A DNA stretch of 35,650 bases from Coxiella sp. (in: g-proteobacteria) (lineage in GTDB: Bacteria; Pseudomonadota; Gammaproteobacteria; Coxiellales; Coxiellaceae). The DNA lies in NCBI GenBank assembly GCA_002732805.1, contig NVSS01000026.1:1-35650 (forward strand). Reading direction: 5' to 3'. A program made the position numbers and the translations under genes. Below the pieces are notes generated by a model. It was not told the origin of the DNA. It did not search any database and worked only from the letters and a program-made list of their open reading frames with translations. Of this stretch, positions 17,832 to 27,292 are shown piece by piece. Position 1 is the first letter of the stretch. Every line of letters starts with the position of its first letter.

Positions 17832-18730
17832 GAAATAAATTCGCAGATGTTTTTAATGATGAGGCAAAACAGAATTCAAAGCTAGTCATGGTGGTTGCTG
17901 ATATTTCTCCTGCAGGCTCGATGATGGAGTTTAGAGATAACTATCCAGAGCGTTTTATTAATGTGGGTGTCTCCGAGCAAATTATGATTGGTATTGCGGC
18001 AGGTTTAGCACTCCGTGGGTTACGACCCTTTACGTATACCATTGCAACGTTTGCATTATATCGACCATTTGAGTTTGTACGTGATGATCTTTGCTATCAA
18101 AACCTACCTGTTACAGTGGTTGGCATGGGAGCCGGTGTTGTCTATTCAACGTTGGGCGCCACACACCACACGATGGAAGACATCTCAATTGCCACATCAA
18201 TTCCGAACATGACAGTTGTTGCGCCATGTGATCCTTTAGAGGCTGAGGCAGTGACTAAATGGTGTGCGCGAGATAGCCAGGGCCCAGTTTATTTGCGATT
18301 AGGAAAAGCGGGGGAGCCTAATTTTACCCAAGATGCTGTAGATACTTATGTATTTGGTAAAATGCGTTATATTTGCCGGGGCGAGGATGTTTGTATTCTC
18401 ACTTACGGTCCTGTTGGTATTAAACTCGCTTTTGAGCTCAAAGATGATCGTATGAAGGATGTGTCGCTTTCTATCGTGTCGTGTCATACGTTAAAACCAT
18501 TTGATACGGACGGATTAAAAGAAATCTTCCAGAGTCATTCTCGTGTTATTGTTATTGAAGAGCATGTGCCACGAGGTGGATTGAGCTCCCGTGTAAAAGA
18601 ATTTGCGTGGGACAATAAAGTGGATTGTGAATTACAGTGCCACACGCTTAAGGATGAATTCATTCATTTTTATGGGACGCATGAGGATTTGCTAAAAGAG
18701 CATGGTCTTGCGGCTGAGTTCATTGCGTGA
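17828..18730 (+). CDS. Transketolase C-terminal subunit
   Basis: 'RFINVGVSEQIMIGIAAGLALRGLRPFTYTIATF', 'VYLRLGKAGEP'; 4-nt overlap with the N-terminal subunit gene. Confidence 0.93.
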   Translation: MRNKFADVFNDEAKQNSKLVMVVADISPAGSMMEFRDNYPERFINVGVSEQIMIGIAAGLALRGLRPFTYTIATFALYRPFEFVRDDLCYQNLPVTVVGMGAGVVYSTLGATHHTMEDISIATSIPNMTVVAPCDPLEAEAVTKWCARDSQGPVYLRLGKAGEPNFTQDAVDTYVFGKMRYICRGEDVCILTYGPVGIKLAFELKDDRMKDVSLSIVSCHTLKPFDTDGLKEIFQSHSRVIVIEEHVPRGGLSSRVKEFAWDNKVDCELQCHTLKDEFIHFYGTHEDLLKEHGLAAEFIA

Positions 18731-18792
18731 TCTGAAAATGATCGGCAGCACTTAAGTGATGCTGGAAACGCTTCAAATATAATGGAAAAAAC

Positions 18793-19455
18793 ATGAGTGA
18801 ATTAACATGCGTCGACCCGGTAAATGATGCATTACTGGGTCTAGAATTAGAAAAATTTGGCTTGATGTCGAGTTATACGTGGAGAACAGATCCTAAGCGA
18901 TTGGTATTTACATTATCCCGCTATAAATTTGTGAGTAAAATGTTGCAAGGGAAAAAGAAGGTATTAGAAGTTGGGTGCGGAGATGGTTTTGGTTCAAAAA
19001 TTGTTGAGGGTGCTGTAGGTGCACTATCTTTGATTGATGTGGAGCCGTTATTTATTAATGATATTAAACAGCGGGACAAACATGCTACTGCATTTTGCCA
19101 TGACATATTAGAGAAGCCCGTTGATGGCAATTTTGACGGCGCCTATTCGTTGGATGTATTAGAACACATACCGCCTGAGCATGAAGATCAATTTATACGG
19201 AACATGAGTGCTTCTTTGTTGCCCGGTGGTGCGTTAATTATTGGAATACCTTCGTTAGAGTCTCAGGCTTATGCATCGCCCCTTAGTAAGGCAGGGCATG
19301 TTAATTGTAAGAGCGGAGAAGATTTTCGGGCGGTTTTAACGAAGCATTTTGAAAATGTATTTATGTTTTCAATGAATGATGAGGTCGTACATACAGGATA
19401 TTCACCTATGGCGCATTATTTATTCGCAATTTGCTGTGTAAAAAAGGCTAATTGA
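18793..19455 (+). CDS. Class I SAM-dependent methyltransferase
   Basis: 'KKVLEVGCGDGFGSKIV', 'FDGAYSLDVLEHIPPEHEDQFIRNMSASLLPGGALIIGIPS'. Confidence 0.9.
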   Translation: MSELTCVDPVNDALLGLELEKFGLMSSYTWRTDPKRLVFTLSRYKFVSKMLQGKKKVLEVGCGDGFGSKIVEGAVGALSLIDVEPLFINDIKQRDKHATAFCHDILEKPVDGNFDGAYSLDVLEHIPPEHEDQFIRNMSASLLPGGALIIGIPSLESQAYASPLSKAGHVNCKSGEDFRAVLTKHFENVFMFSMNDEVVHTGYSPMAHYLFAICCVKKAN

Positions 19456-20339
19456 TTGTGCCAAGTGCACTGATAGTAGGTGTTGACTCAACTGTGGGGG
19501 GGTGGTTGTGGCAAAATTTAGGAGATCAGGGCTGGGACGTTTTCGGTACGTCAAGGAGAAAGGCATCTTGTGAACAGGATGACAATTGCTTCTATTTAGA
19601 TTTATGCGCCCTTGAACCCTCTAAGCTTCCCGTCGATGTTGACTGTATTTTTTTATGTGCGTGCATGACCAATATGGCGCAATGCCAGGCGAATATAGCG
19701 CTATCACAACAGATTAATGTCACTGCTCAGATTGATTTAGCACGCTATTTAACGAAAAAATCCGCTGCAAAAATTATTTTCTTTTCCAGTAATGCCGTTT
19801 TTAACGGTGCTATACCCTTCAGTAAAGTAGATCAGAAGATATCGCCAATTAACGGCTACGGTGAGCAAAAGGCTAACGTTGAAGAATTATTGTTAGCACA
19901 TATTCCGGAAGCATTAATTTTACGTCTTACTAAAGTGCTAACACCCAATAATTCATTGCTTAAAAACTGGGTGAAAACATTGCAAGATGGTCGTACCATT
20001 GAGCCTTTCTATGATTTACCTGTGTGTCCGATAACGATGGACTATTTGTGTCAATGCCTGCTTGCATTGCTGGACAAGGGTGCTTCTGGCATTATGCATA
20101 TCTCTGGTGCAAAGGATGTGAGTTATGATGAGCTGGCGAAAAGCCTAGCGGACCATTTAAGGTTACCAAGGGCATTGATTCGTGCTAAATCAGCCGCGGA
20201 GCTTGCGATGTATCGGGATAGATCGCCCGGTTTTACCAGTCTTGATATGAGTCGCACGTATGCGTTATCAGGTCTAAACCCACTTGAGATTAATCAGGTC
20301 ATTGAACACGTATCACGGAAACTATTATGCAGTGCTTAA
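19452..20339 (+). CDS. SDR-family NAD(P)-dependent sugar reductase/epimerase (RmlD-like)
   Basis: 'KIIFFSSNAVFNG...SPINGYGEQKANVEELL' with canonical YxxxK (YGEQK). Confidence 0.85.
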   Translation: MIVPSALIVGVDSTVGGWLWQNLGDQGWDVFGTSRRKASCEQDDNCFYLDLCALEPSKLPVDVDCIFLCACMTNMAQCQANIALSQQINVTAQIDLARYLTKKSAAKIIFFSSNAVFNGAIPFSKVDQKISPINGYGEQKANVEELLLAHIPEALILRLTKVLTPNNSLLKNWVKTLQDGRTIEPFYDLPVCPITMDYLCQCLLALLDKGASGIMHISGAKDVSYDELAKSLADHLRLPRALIRAKSAAELAMYRDRSPGFTSLDMSRTYALSGLNPLEINQVIEHVSRKLLCSA

Positions 20340-21484
20340 TTTGCGAATCTAAAAATCTATATTGTTTTGAGAATTATAAAAGCTTAAATAGGATTACGTC
20401 CGACTGTAAGCCTTGGGCTGCAGGTGGTGAATTATATATTTGCGAACAGTGTTGTACTGTGCAAAAAAATGTGAGTTCTAAATGGTTAGATGAAATTGAT
20501 ACTATCTACAATGACTATGAGGCATATATACAGTCGGATGGTGAGGAGCAAATGGTTTTTAATGCGGCAACTAAAAAATTGTGCAAGCGTTCTGAGGTAT
20601 TGTGCGATTTCATATTGACTCATTTGCCCGCGGGCGAGCGCCAAAAGTTGTGTGATATAGGTTGTTCCAACGGGGAGTTTTTGTCCTCTTTTTCAGATCG
20701 GTGTGGTGAATGGAAGCTCTATGGCGTTGACTTAACGAATCAATATGAGTCAGTGCTGGTGAAAATTAAAAATTTTTCTCAGTTTGCAACGGAATTATCT
20801 CAGATCGATGATCCATTGGATGTTATATCACTAATACATACCCTTGAGCATTTGACGAACCCTCATGAACAGTTAGCGCAAATTAAAAATTCATTAGCGG
20901 GAGAAGGGGCTTTATTTATCCAGGTTCCGGATGTTTTGAATAATCCATTTGATTTGTTGGTGGCAGATCATCTTTTTCATTTTTCAATGCCTACTTTGTG
21001 TAATCTGTTGTCACAGAATGGATTTTCATTGAGCGCAGCATCTAATAGCGCGGTAACCAAGGAGTTATCGGTGCTTGCGGGAAGTCAGAATACTACTACT
21101 GAGGCTACCCCCCTCGATTTTGAGCAACAGAAATCAATGATTCAGCGCCATCTTCAGTTCTTAGAATCGATTGTGAGAGAAGTCAGTGTGCTCGCAGCAG
21201 CAGACAAATTTTCTATATTTGGTAGTTCTATATGTGCTACATGGCTATACAGTTATTTTAAAGATGATGTGGCATTTTTTGTGGATGAAGATGAAAATCG
21301 ACAGGGCCGCCGACACATGGAAAAACAAATTATTGGGCCGGATAATGTTCCTGGTGCGATGGCTATTTACATGCCATTGCCCTTGTCAGTAATCGAAAGT
21401 ATTATGTCGCGCTATCCAGGGAAGGCAAGTAACTTTATCATTCCGGCTAGCCTCACTACTGGTAAAAAGCATTGCTCGATTTAG
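20327..21484 (+). CDS. SAM-dependent C-methyltransferase-like protein (TylC3-type layout)
   Basis: N-terminal CxxC pairs (CLIC...CEQC), motif I 'KLCDIGCSNGEFLSSF', 'LIHTLEHLTNPHEQL', C-terminal Rossmann-like 'FSIFGSSICATWLYSYF...FFVDEDENRQGR'. Confidence 0.78.
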   Translation: MQCLICESKNLYCFENYKSLNRITSDCKPWAAGGELYICEQCCTVQKNVSSKWLDEIDTIYNDYEAYIQSDGEEQMVFNAATKKLCKRSEVLCDFILTHLPAGERQKLCDIGCSNGEFLSSFSDRCGEWKLYGVDLTNQYESVLVKIKNFSQFATELSQIDDPLDVISLIHTLEHLTNPHEQLAQIKNSLAGEGALFIQVPDVLNNPFDLLVADHLFHFSMPTLCNLLSQNGFSLSAASNSAVTKELSVLAGSQNTTTEATPLDFEQQKSMIQRHLQFLESIVREVSVLAAADKFSIFGSSICATWLYSYFKDDVAFFVDEDENRQGRRHMEKQIIGPDNVPGAMAIYMPLPLSVIESIMSRYPGKASNFIIPASLTTGKKHCSI

Positions 21485-22835
21485 GGGCGTGTTGCTTGTC
21501 AATTTGACTATAAACCGTATTGATAAATTTACAATCGTCGATATAACCCTCAATGTGGCGAGGTTCATCGCTCGTCACTTTATGCCGAATGGAGGCGTAG
21601 TATCGGTATATCGATCGATCAAATGTATTTAGGTTTGAGCTAATCATATGCGTTGTAGCGCAGATTAGCTGTTCGTAGCTCAAGTGTGTTGCGCTCTTTT
21701 TTTCATCCATTGATTCCATAGGTGCGCTGCATTCGAGTATCGCCATTTCATTGGCATCAGGACACACCCATATATCGTTTCCAAAATTCGAGGTTGATTC
21801 AGAATCTAAGAAAAAGCACGAATCTATGGGGCGATAGCCAGCATGCGATTGATTGTTTAATTTGTCACAATCCACGAGGATGGGGTGGTAGTGTAACGAC
21901 CGAATAACGTAGCCTTGAGGGTCTTTAAATATCAACTGGGGGCAGGGCGTGAAGCTCGTGTTTTCTTCAGAAACAATTTGCCTGCTGGCCTGCTTGTGTA
22001 TATAGGAAATGCAGTATTTTGTTAGCGCGGGAGATGAGATTGATATTTTGTTATCAGGCCCTCTATAAGCGTTCATTTGCTGGTGTATTTCTTGAAGTGA
22101 CGTGCGATACATTGTGCTGACGACAGCTTTACGGTTTTCTATTTTTTCGAAGGCTTTTTGTAATACCGAGTCCGCCAGCAGAAAATCGGGCATTAAAAAT
22201 GAAATGAACGCTTTATTGTGTGTTGCAATCTCTAAGGCATGCGTTTGCAAAGCGCCTAACATGGCGTATCGGCTATAACGAGTATAGCTATTCAATTTTT
22301 TGGAGAAGGGTAGAATAGCGGGATAGTGCTGACATTTTTGAAGGGCCCGCAGTATTTTTTCAGGCACTATTTGGAAATCAAAGCGTGCATAATTGCTTAA
22401 TCGAATGACGGTGGGAGATTGTTGTATCGCCTTTTGTGCGTCGCTATCGCAATGAATAAGTAGGGTAATGTCATGTGTTTTAGCCAGTAGCGGTATATTA
22501 TTATCCGCTAATAAGGAGGGGAGTAATAGTTCAACGGCAGTATCGGTATAATTTTCACCCCATACACAAAAATGTATAATATATGTTTTTTTAGGGGGGG
22601 CATAGGTTTCAAGGCGTTTCGAGAGTGCTAATCGATACGTGTAAAGTGCAATGAGGAAGCGAACAGGTGCCGGCTTGAAAATTTTGTAGCGGGATTTCAA
22701 ATAGGAAATGGCCTGAGTCAAGCCCTGTTTTTCAGCAACATGCGCCACTTTGTCGGGCGCATCTAAACCAGAAAGATACTTTACCGTGTTCAAAATGGCA
22801 GATCTAACGTTGGTGGCGATACGTTTTCTGGGCAT
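21456..22835 (-). CDS. Uncharacterised protein (459 aa), paralogue of 4979-6352
   Basis: Long stretches co-align with the 4979 protein (see that entry); 3' end overlaps the 3' end of the methyltransferase gene. Confidence 0.78.
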   Translation of the reverse strand: MPRKRIATNVRSAILNTVKYLSGLDAPDKVAHVAEKQGLTQAISYLKSRYKIFKPAPVRFLIALYTYRLALSKRLETYAPPKKTYIIHFCVWGENYTDTAVELLLPSLLADNNIPLLAKTHDITLLIHCDSDAQKAIQQSPTVIRLSNYARFDFQIVPEKILRALQKCQHYPAILPFSKKLNSYTRYSRYAMLGALQTHALEIATHNKAFISFLMPDFLLADSVLQKAFEKIENRKAVVSTMYRTSLQEIHQQMNAYRGPDNKISISSPALTKYCISYIHKQASRQIVSEENTSFTPCPQLIFKDPQGYVIRSLHYHPILVDCDKLNNQSHAGYRPIDSCFFLDSESTSNFGNDIWVCPDANEMAILECSAPMESMDEKKSATHLSYEQLICATTHMISSNLNTFDRSIYRYYASIRHKVTSDEPRHIEGYIDDCKFINTVYSQIDKQHAPKSSNAFYQ

Positions 22836-22882
22836 GGTCGCTTCTCGTTATTTGCGGAGCGCAGATTAGGTGCGCCCCGTTT

Positions 22883-24568
22883 TTATGACACGGATTCCTG
22901 TAATAGACTTTCGTGATCATGCTGTGGCACCACAAGTGTGTATTTTTGCAGTGCCGCAATAATAGTCTCAACCCCGTCTTTCACGGTCATTTTGCTGGTA
23001 TCAATGGCGATTTCAGGATGCGTGGGTGTTTCATACGGATCATCGATTCCTGTAAATCCTTTGATGATTCCTGCACGAGCTTTCTGATATAACCCCTTAA
23101 CATCACGTTCTTCACAGGTCTCAATAGGTGTTGAGACATGGATTTCTATAAACGTACCATAGTCGCTAACCATGTTACGTACTTCATCGCGCACGCTGGC
23201 ATAAGGGGCAATGGCAGCTGAAAATGCGATACCACGGCTTTTTACGATTTGTGATGCCACAAAGCCGATGCGTTTGATGTTAATATCACGATGCTCTTTG
23301 GAGAAGCCGAGTTCTTGCGACAGGTTTAAACGCACAATATCACCATCAAGCAACGTAATCGGACGATGATCGAGCTCCATTAATTTTAGCATCACAGCAT
23401 TAGCCAGTGTTGATTTTCCTGAGCCGGATAATCCGGTAAAAAACAGCATAAATCCTTGCTCATGTTTTGATGGATAGGATCGGCGTAACTCACGAATGAC
23501 CTCAGGGTAAGAAAACCATTCAGGGATGAGTTTATCATTACGCAGCCGATCACGAAATTCTGTGCCAGAGATACGTAAGATGTCATCTTGTTTGCTGACC
23601 TGATCAACTTGTTTGTAGCAAGCTTTATTTTTCACATATACGACTTCTTTAAACGGTACCATTGTTATGCCAATTTCATCGTGGAATTGTGTTACTAGCT
23701 CTTGCGCGCCATAAGGATCATAAAAGGGGTTACCGTTACTGTCTTTGCCGGGTCCTGCATGATCACGTCCGATAATGAAATGTGTGCAGCCATGGTTTTT
23801 GCGAATGAGTGCATGCCATAATGCCTCGCGAGGGCCCGCCATACGCATAGCAAGGGGCAGTAAGCTCAAAGTGGCTTGCTTTGGTTGATAATGGTTCATA
23901 ATGTGTTTGTAGCAGCGTACACGTGTGAAGTAGTCTATATCCCCAGGCTTTGTCACGCCAACGACAGGGTTCAGTAGAAGGTGTGCACTGTTCTCAGTAG
24001 CGGCACGCCAAGTGAGCTCAAAATGCGCGCGGTGCATGGGGTTACGTGTTTGAAAAGCGACCACTTTATCAATGTTATTTTCTTTAAAGTAGGTTTTTAG
24101 TTCGGTAGGTGTGCGTCGGAGATCGGTGAAATCGTAATGGCGAGGCATGCGTAATTGAGTCAGTGTGCCGCCTAGATACACGTCCTCTGTCTTATTAAAC
24201 AAATAATCTACAGCGGGGTGCATAGGGTCAAGAGTGCCAAATACAGATTCGGCTTCTTGGTTTTTATCGGGTATCCATAGTTCAGTAATATTAAATATAG
24301 CTAGTGGGTAACCTTCATGATCACGTAAGCACAAATCTTGGCCTTGAGCGAGTGTATCGGCAGTAGTTTGTGATACCGATAAAACGATTGGCATTGGCCA
24401 TAATGAACCGTCAGCAAGGCGCATATGGTCGCAAACAGAGTCATAGTCTGCTTTATTCATAAAGCTGGTAAGTGGTAAGAACCCTTTATTCATGATTAGC
24501 TCAAGGTCGCACAGTTCCCGATCAGTGAGTGTGTGGGATGCTAGATTTGTTAATTGTGATAATTCCAT
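22883..24568 (-). CDS. Bifunctional sulfate adenylyltransferase (Sat) / adenylylsulfate kinase (CysC): PAPS synthesis
   Basis: Sat motifs 'QTRNPMHRAHFELTWRA', 'IIGRDHAGPG'; C-terminal APS kinase 'FFTGLSGSGKSTLANAV', 'LLDGDIVRLNLSQELGFSKEHRDINIKRIGFVA'. Confidence 0.96.
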   Translation of the reverse strand: MELSQLTNLASHTLTDRELCDLELIMNKGFLPLTSFMNKADYDSVCDHMRLADGSLWPMPIVLSVSQTTADTLAQGQDLCLRDHEGYPLAIFNITELWIPDKNQEAESVFGTLDPMHPAVDYLFNKTEDVYLGGTLTQLRMPRHYDFTDLRRTPTELKTYFKENNIDKVVAFQTRNPMHRAHFELTWRAATENSAHLLLNPVVGVTKPGDIDYFTRVRCYKHIMNHYQPKQATLSLLPLAMRMAGPREALWHALIRKNHGCTHFIIGRDHAGPGKDSNGNPFYDPYGAQELVTQFHDEIGITMVPFKEVVYVKNKACYKQVDQVSKQDDILRISGTEFRDRLRNDKLIPEWFSYPEVIRELRRSYPSKHEQGFMLFFTGLSGSGKSTLANAVMLKLMELDHRPITLLDGDIVRLNLSQELGFSKEHRDINIKRIGFVASQIVKSRGIAFSAAIAPYASVRDEVRNMVSDYGTFIEIHVSTPIETCEERDVKGLYQKARAGIIKGFTGIDDPYETPTHPEIAIDTSKMTVKDGVETIIAALQKYTLVVPQHDHESLLQESVS

Positions 24569-24681
24569 GTGTCGAGTTCCTGGGTGATTTGAGGTTGATC
24601 GTGCGGGAATTATAGGGGAAAATAGTGCCGTGGTCTAGCGAGGGGGCTCTTGCTCCGAATAGACTAAACTTATGGTGATAT

Positions 24682-24918
24682 ATGACACAAAGAATCAAAG
24701 ATACGCGCAAAAGAAGCATTGCTAAAGCATTGAGTTGGCGAATACTTGCCACATTAACCACGATACTTATAAGCTATGTCGTGACTCATAAAATAGGCGC
24801 GGCAATAACGATCGGCTCAATTGAAGTCGTCACGAAAATTTTTCTCTATTATGCGCATGAGCGTATGTGGAATGTCGGTCATAGTGGTCGCGATATGATG
24901 CAAGGTAAACGCATTTAA
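24682..24918 (+). CDS. DUF2061 small membrane protein
   Basis: 'KRSIAKALSWRILATLTTILISYVVTHKIGAAITIGSIEVVTKIFLYYAHERMW'; divergent from the sat-cysC gene. Confidence 0.88.
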   Translation: MTQRIKDTRKRSIAKALSWRILATLTTILISYVVTHKIGAAITIGSIEVVTKIFLYYAHERMWNVGHSGRDMMQGKRI

Positions 24919-25032
24919 ATATGATTTTCTAAATTGATTTTTATTTGCGGCATTTGATGAATTCTTGAGCGCTTTGTTATTGCCTAGTGGCTATATGCGA
25001 CATTCATGTGGCTGAGCGTTAGCTTGAGTGGC

Positions 25033-25061
25033 TTGACTTGAGACATTGGTGTCTATAAAAT
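25033..25061 (+). promoter_or_regulatory. Sigma70-type promoter TTGACT-N17-TAAAAT
   Basis: -35 25033-25038, -10 25056-25061; 45 bp upstream of the methyltransferase start at 25107. Confidence 0.6.
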
Positions 25062-25106
25062 TCTTCGGTTCATTATCAATGATTCACAAAATTTATGGAG
25101 TAAGCT

Positions 25107-26270
25107 TTGATAGACAATGACACGGCGCAGCTGCAAAATTCACAATCTGCTTACTTAGACTTTTATCAAGATAACGGAATATCACCTGTTAGGCAGGATT
25201 TACAAGATATTGATCTGCACTATAAGCGACGTAAATACCTGTATCATTATCTCGGCATTCCCGAGAGGTATATGGTGGATAGGAACATAATTGAGTTTGG
25301 TCCTGGAACGGGGCACAACGCGCTTTATATAATGTCGCTTAACCCAAAAAATTATACATTTGTTGACGGCAACACTGTAAGTCTTGATACATGTAAGAAA
25401 AATATTGAATTGTATTTCCCAGATCAGACCAAGTCTCAGTATGTATACAGCAGAATTGAAGATTTTGTCACCCCAGAAAAATACGACCTTGTTTTATGTG
25501 AAGGGGTCATTACGCATCAACCAAAGCCAGAGTTATTTGCAAGGCACATAGCCAATTATGCAGAAACCGGCGGTGTTACTGTACTGACTACCATTGATTA
25601 TGTCAGTGTACTAGCTGAAGTATTACGTAGGGCCATGTGTGTTTTTCTGGTTGATGGTGCCGCGTCAATTGATGACAAAGTATTGAAATTGACTCAAGTT
25701 TTCAAGGGACACCTTGATACGTTGCCTGGAATGTCTAGGCTTCACGAAGACTTCATATTGGACAATATGATCCACCCTTGGAAAAATAGAATTTTTTCTA
25801 TTGCTGATGCCATTGACGCATTGCATGATCAGCATGATGTTTTGGGTGCTTCACCAAAAATATTTTCTGATTGGCGTTGGTATAAAACGATTGGTATTAG
25901 TGATATCAGCATCAATGAACAAGCTGTTAATTCCTACTCAAAAGCGGCGATCAATTTTATTGACTACCGAGTGGATGATATTGTCATCGACGAAAACGCA
26001 TTTCATGAGATTCAACGTTATTGTGAGGCCGTCTATTGGGAAGTGGTTGAGTCAACTCAGTCATGGAGTATGGGGAACTATATGAAAATACGCCAAGCAT
26101 GCTTGCATATTAGGAAGTTGCTGGGCGATAGCACACCCTTAACCGTTAAGTCCTTGGATGAGGCGATTGGTTTTTTTCAAAACCCAACAATGGAATTTAA
26201 CCTGAACACTGATTATTTTAAATCGTGGTTCGGTCGAGGTCAGCAGTATTTAAGTTTTGTAAGACGATAG
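25107..26270 (+). CDS. SAM-dependent methyltransferase-like protein
   Basis: 'RNIIEFGPGTGHNALYIMSLNPKNYTFVDGN', 'YDLVLCEGVITHQPKPELFARHIANYAETGG'. Confidence 0.8.
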   Translation: MIDNDTAQLQNSQSAYLDFYQDNGISPVRQDLQDIDLHYKRRKYLYHYLGIPERYMVDRNIIEFGPGTGHNALYIMSLNPKNYTFVDGNTVSLDTCKKNIELYFPDQTKSQYVYSRIEDFVTPEKYDLVLCEGVITHQPKPELFARHIANYAETGGVTVLTTIDYVSVLAEVLRRAMCVFLVDGAASIDDKVLKLTQVFKGHLDTLPGMSRLHEDFILDNMIHPWKNRIFSIADAIDALHDQHDVLGASPKIFSDWRWYKTIGISDISINEQAVNSYSKAAINFIDYRVDDIVIDENAFHEIQRYCEAVYWEVVESTQSWSMGNYMKIRQACLHIRKLLGDSTPLTVKSLDEAIGFFQNPTMEFNLNTDYFKSWFGRGQQYLSFVRR

Positions 26271-26298
26271 TAGGGTATAAAGAAGTTGGTTTGTTGAG

Positions 26299-27141
26299 TT
26301 ACCATCCCTTCATCGCCTTAATCGCATCATAGGCCTTCTTAATCTGATCCGTTTTTTGATTTGCGAGTTTGATCATCTCGGGGGGTAAGCCTTTCGCCGA
26401 TAACTTATCAGGATGGTGTTTGCTCATTTGGCGGCGATAGGCTTTCTTGACTTCCTCTTTATTCGCGCTTTTTTCAACCTCAAGTATCTTGTAGGCATCA
26501 TCGATTTGGTGGCGTGATGAATATTGTGATTGATGAGACTGTTGGCCGCCGCCATGATAATAGCGTTGGTAATTTTGTTCGGCGCGTGATTGTTGTTCGT
26601 ATTGATGGAAATTAAAGCCACGTATGCCAAGTTGTTCGCAGATGCTTTGTAATGTGGCGCGTTTGTGCGGACTAATTTTACCTTCGGCATTGGCCATATA
26701 GACTTGGATTTCAACGAAGGTGCGCAATAGTGTTGGGTGGCGCATGCACGCTTGGCGTAAGCGTATAATCGTACTATTTAAATCAAACTCAGCGCTTTTT
26801 CCGTGATAGAAATGTTTAATGGCGCGTTCTTTGGCGCTACCGGTCAGTCCCAATTGGCGCATGACTTCGCGCGCCACCTTGATTTCGCTCTCTGTGACGC
26901 GACCATCTGATTTAGCCACATAGCCCATAATGGCAAAGGTGGTATCGAAAAAGGTTTGTTGAGTTTGGCCTTGTCCACCACTACGGCGATGGCCATGGCG
27001 TGCCAAGAATTTATCGAGGAATCCGATATCATAAAGATGACCAATGATTAAGCCAATAATAGCGCCGGGGTATCCAAAGAAGAGCCCGATCAGTAGACCA
27101 ACAATTTTACCGTTTAAATGCATAGCCGCTAAATTTAACAA
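26299..27141 (-). CDS. djlA: Co-chaperone DjlA (TerB-like domain plus J-domain)
   Basis: N-terminal TM segment, TerB-like middle, C-terminal J-domain 'DAYKILEVEKSANKEEVKKAYRRQMSKHHPDKL'. Confidence 0.92.
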   Translation of the reverse strand: MLNLAAMHLNGKIVGLLIGLFFGYPGAIIGLIIGHLYDIGFLDKFLARHGHRRSGGQGQTQQTFFDTTFAIMGYVAKSDGRVTESEIKVAREVMRQLGLTGSAKERAIKHFYHGKSAEFDLNSTIIRLRQACMRHPTLLRTFVEIQVYMANAEGKISPHKRATLQSICEQLGIRGFNFHQYEQQSRAEQNYQRYYHGGGQQSHQSQYSSRHQIDDAYKILEVEKSANKEEVKKAYRRQMSKHHPDKLSAKGLPPEMIKLANQKTDQIKKAYDAIKAMKGW

Positions 27142-27292
27142 AATTTTGATGTTATAACAGCAAAATTCGGATTAATTTTTCTATTTCAGCGCTAACTTGT
27201 TGAATAAATGAGGGCTGCTTGCGATCAGCTTGATTTACAAGGCGTCAGACCCCAGCTATCCTACTGAGATCATCAATTATAAGGAATGAGCT

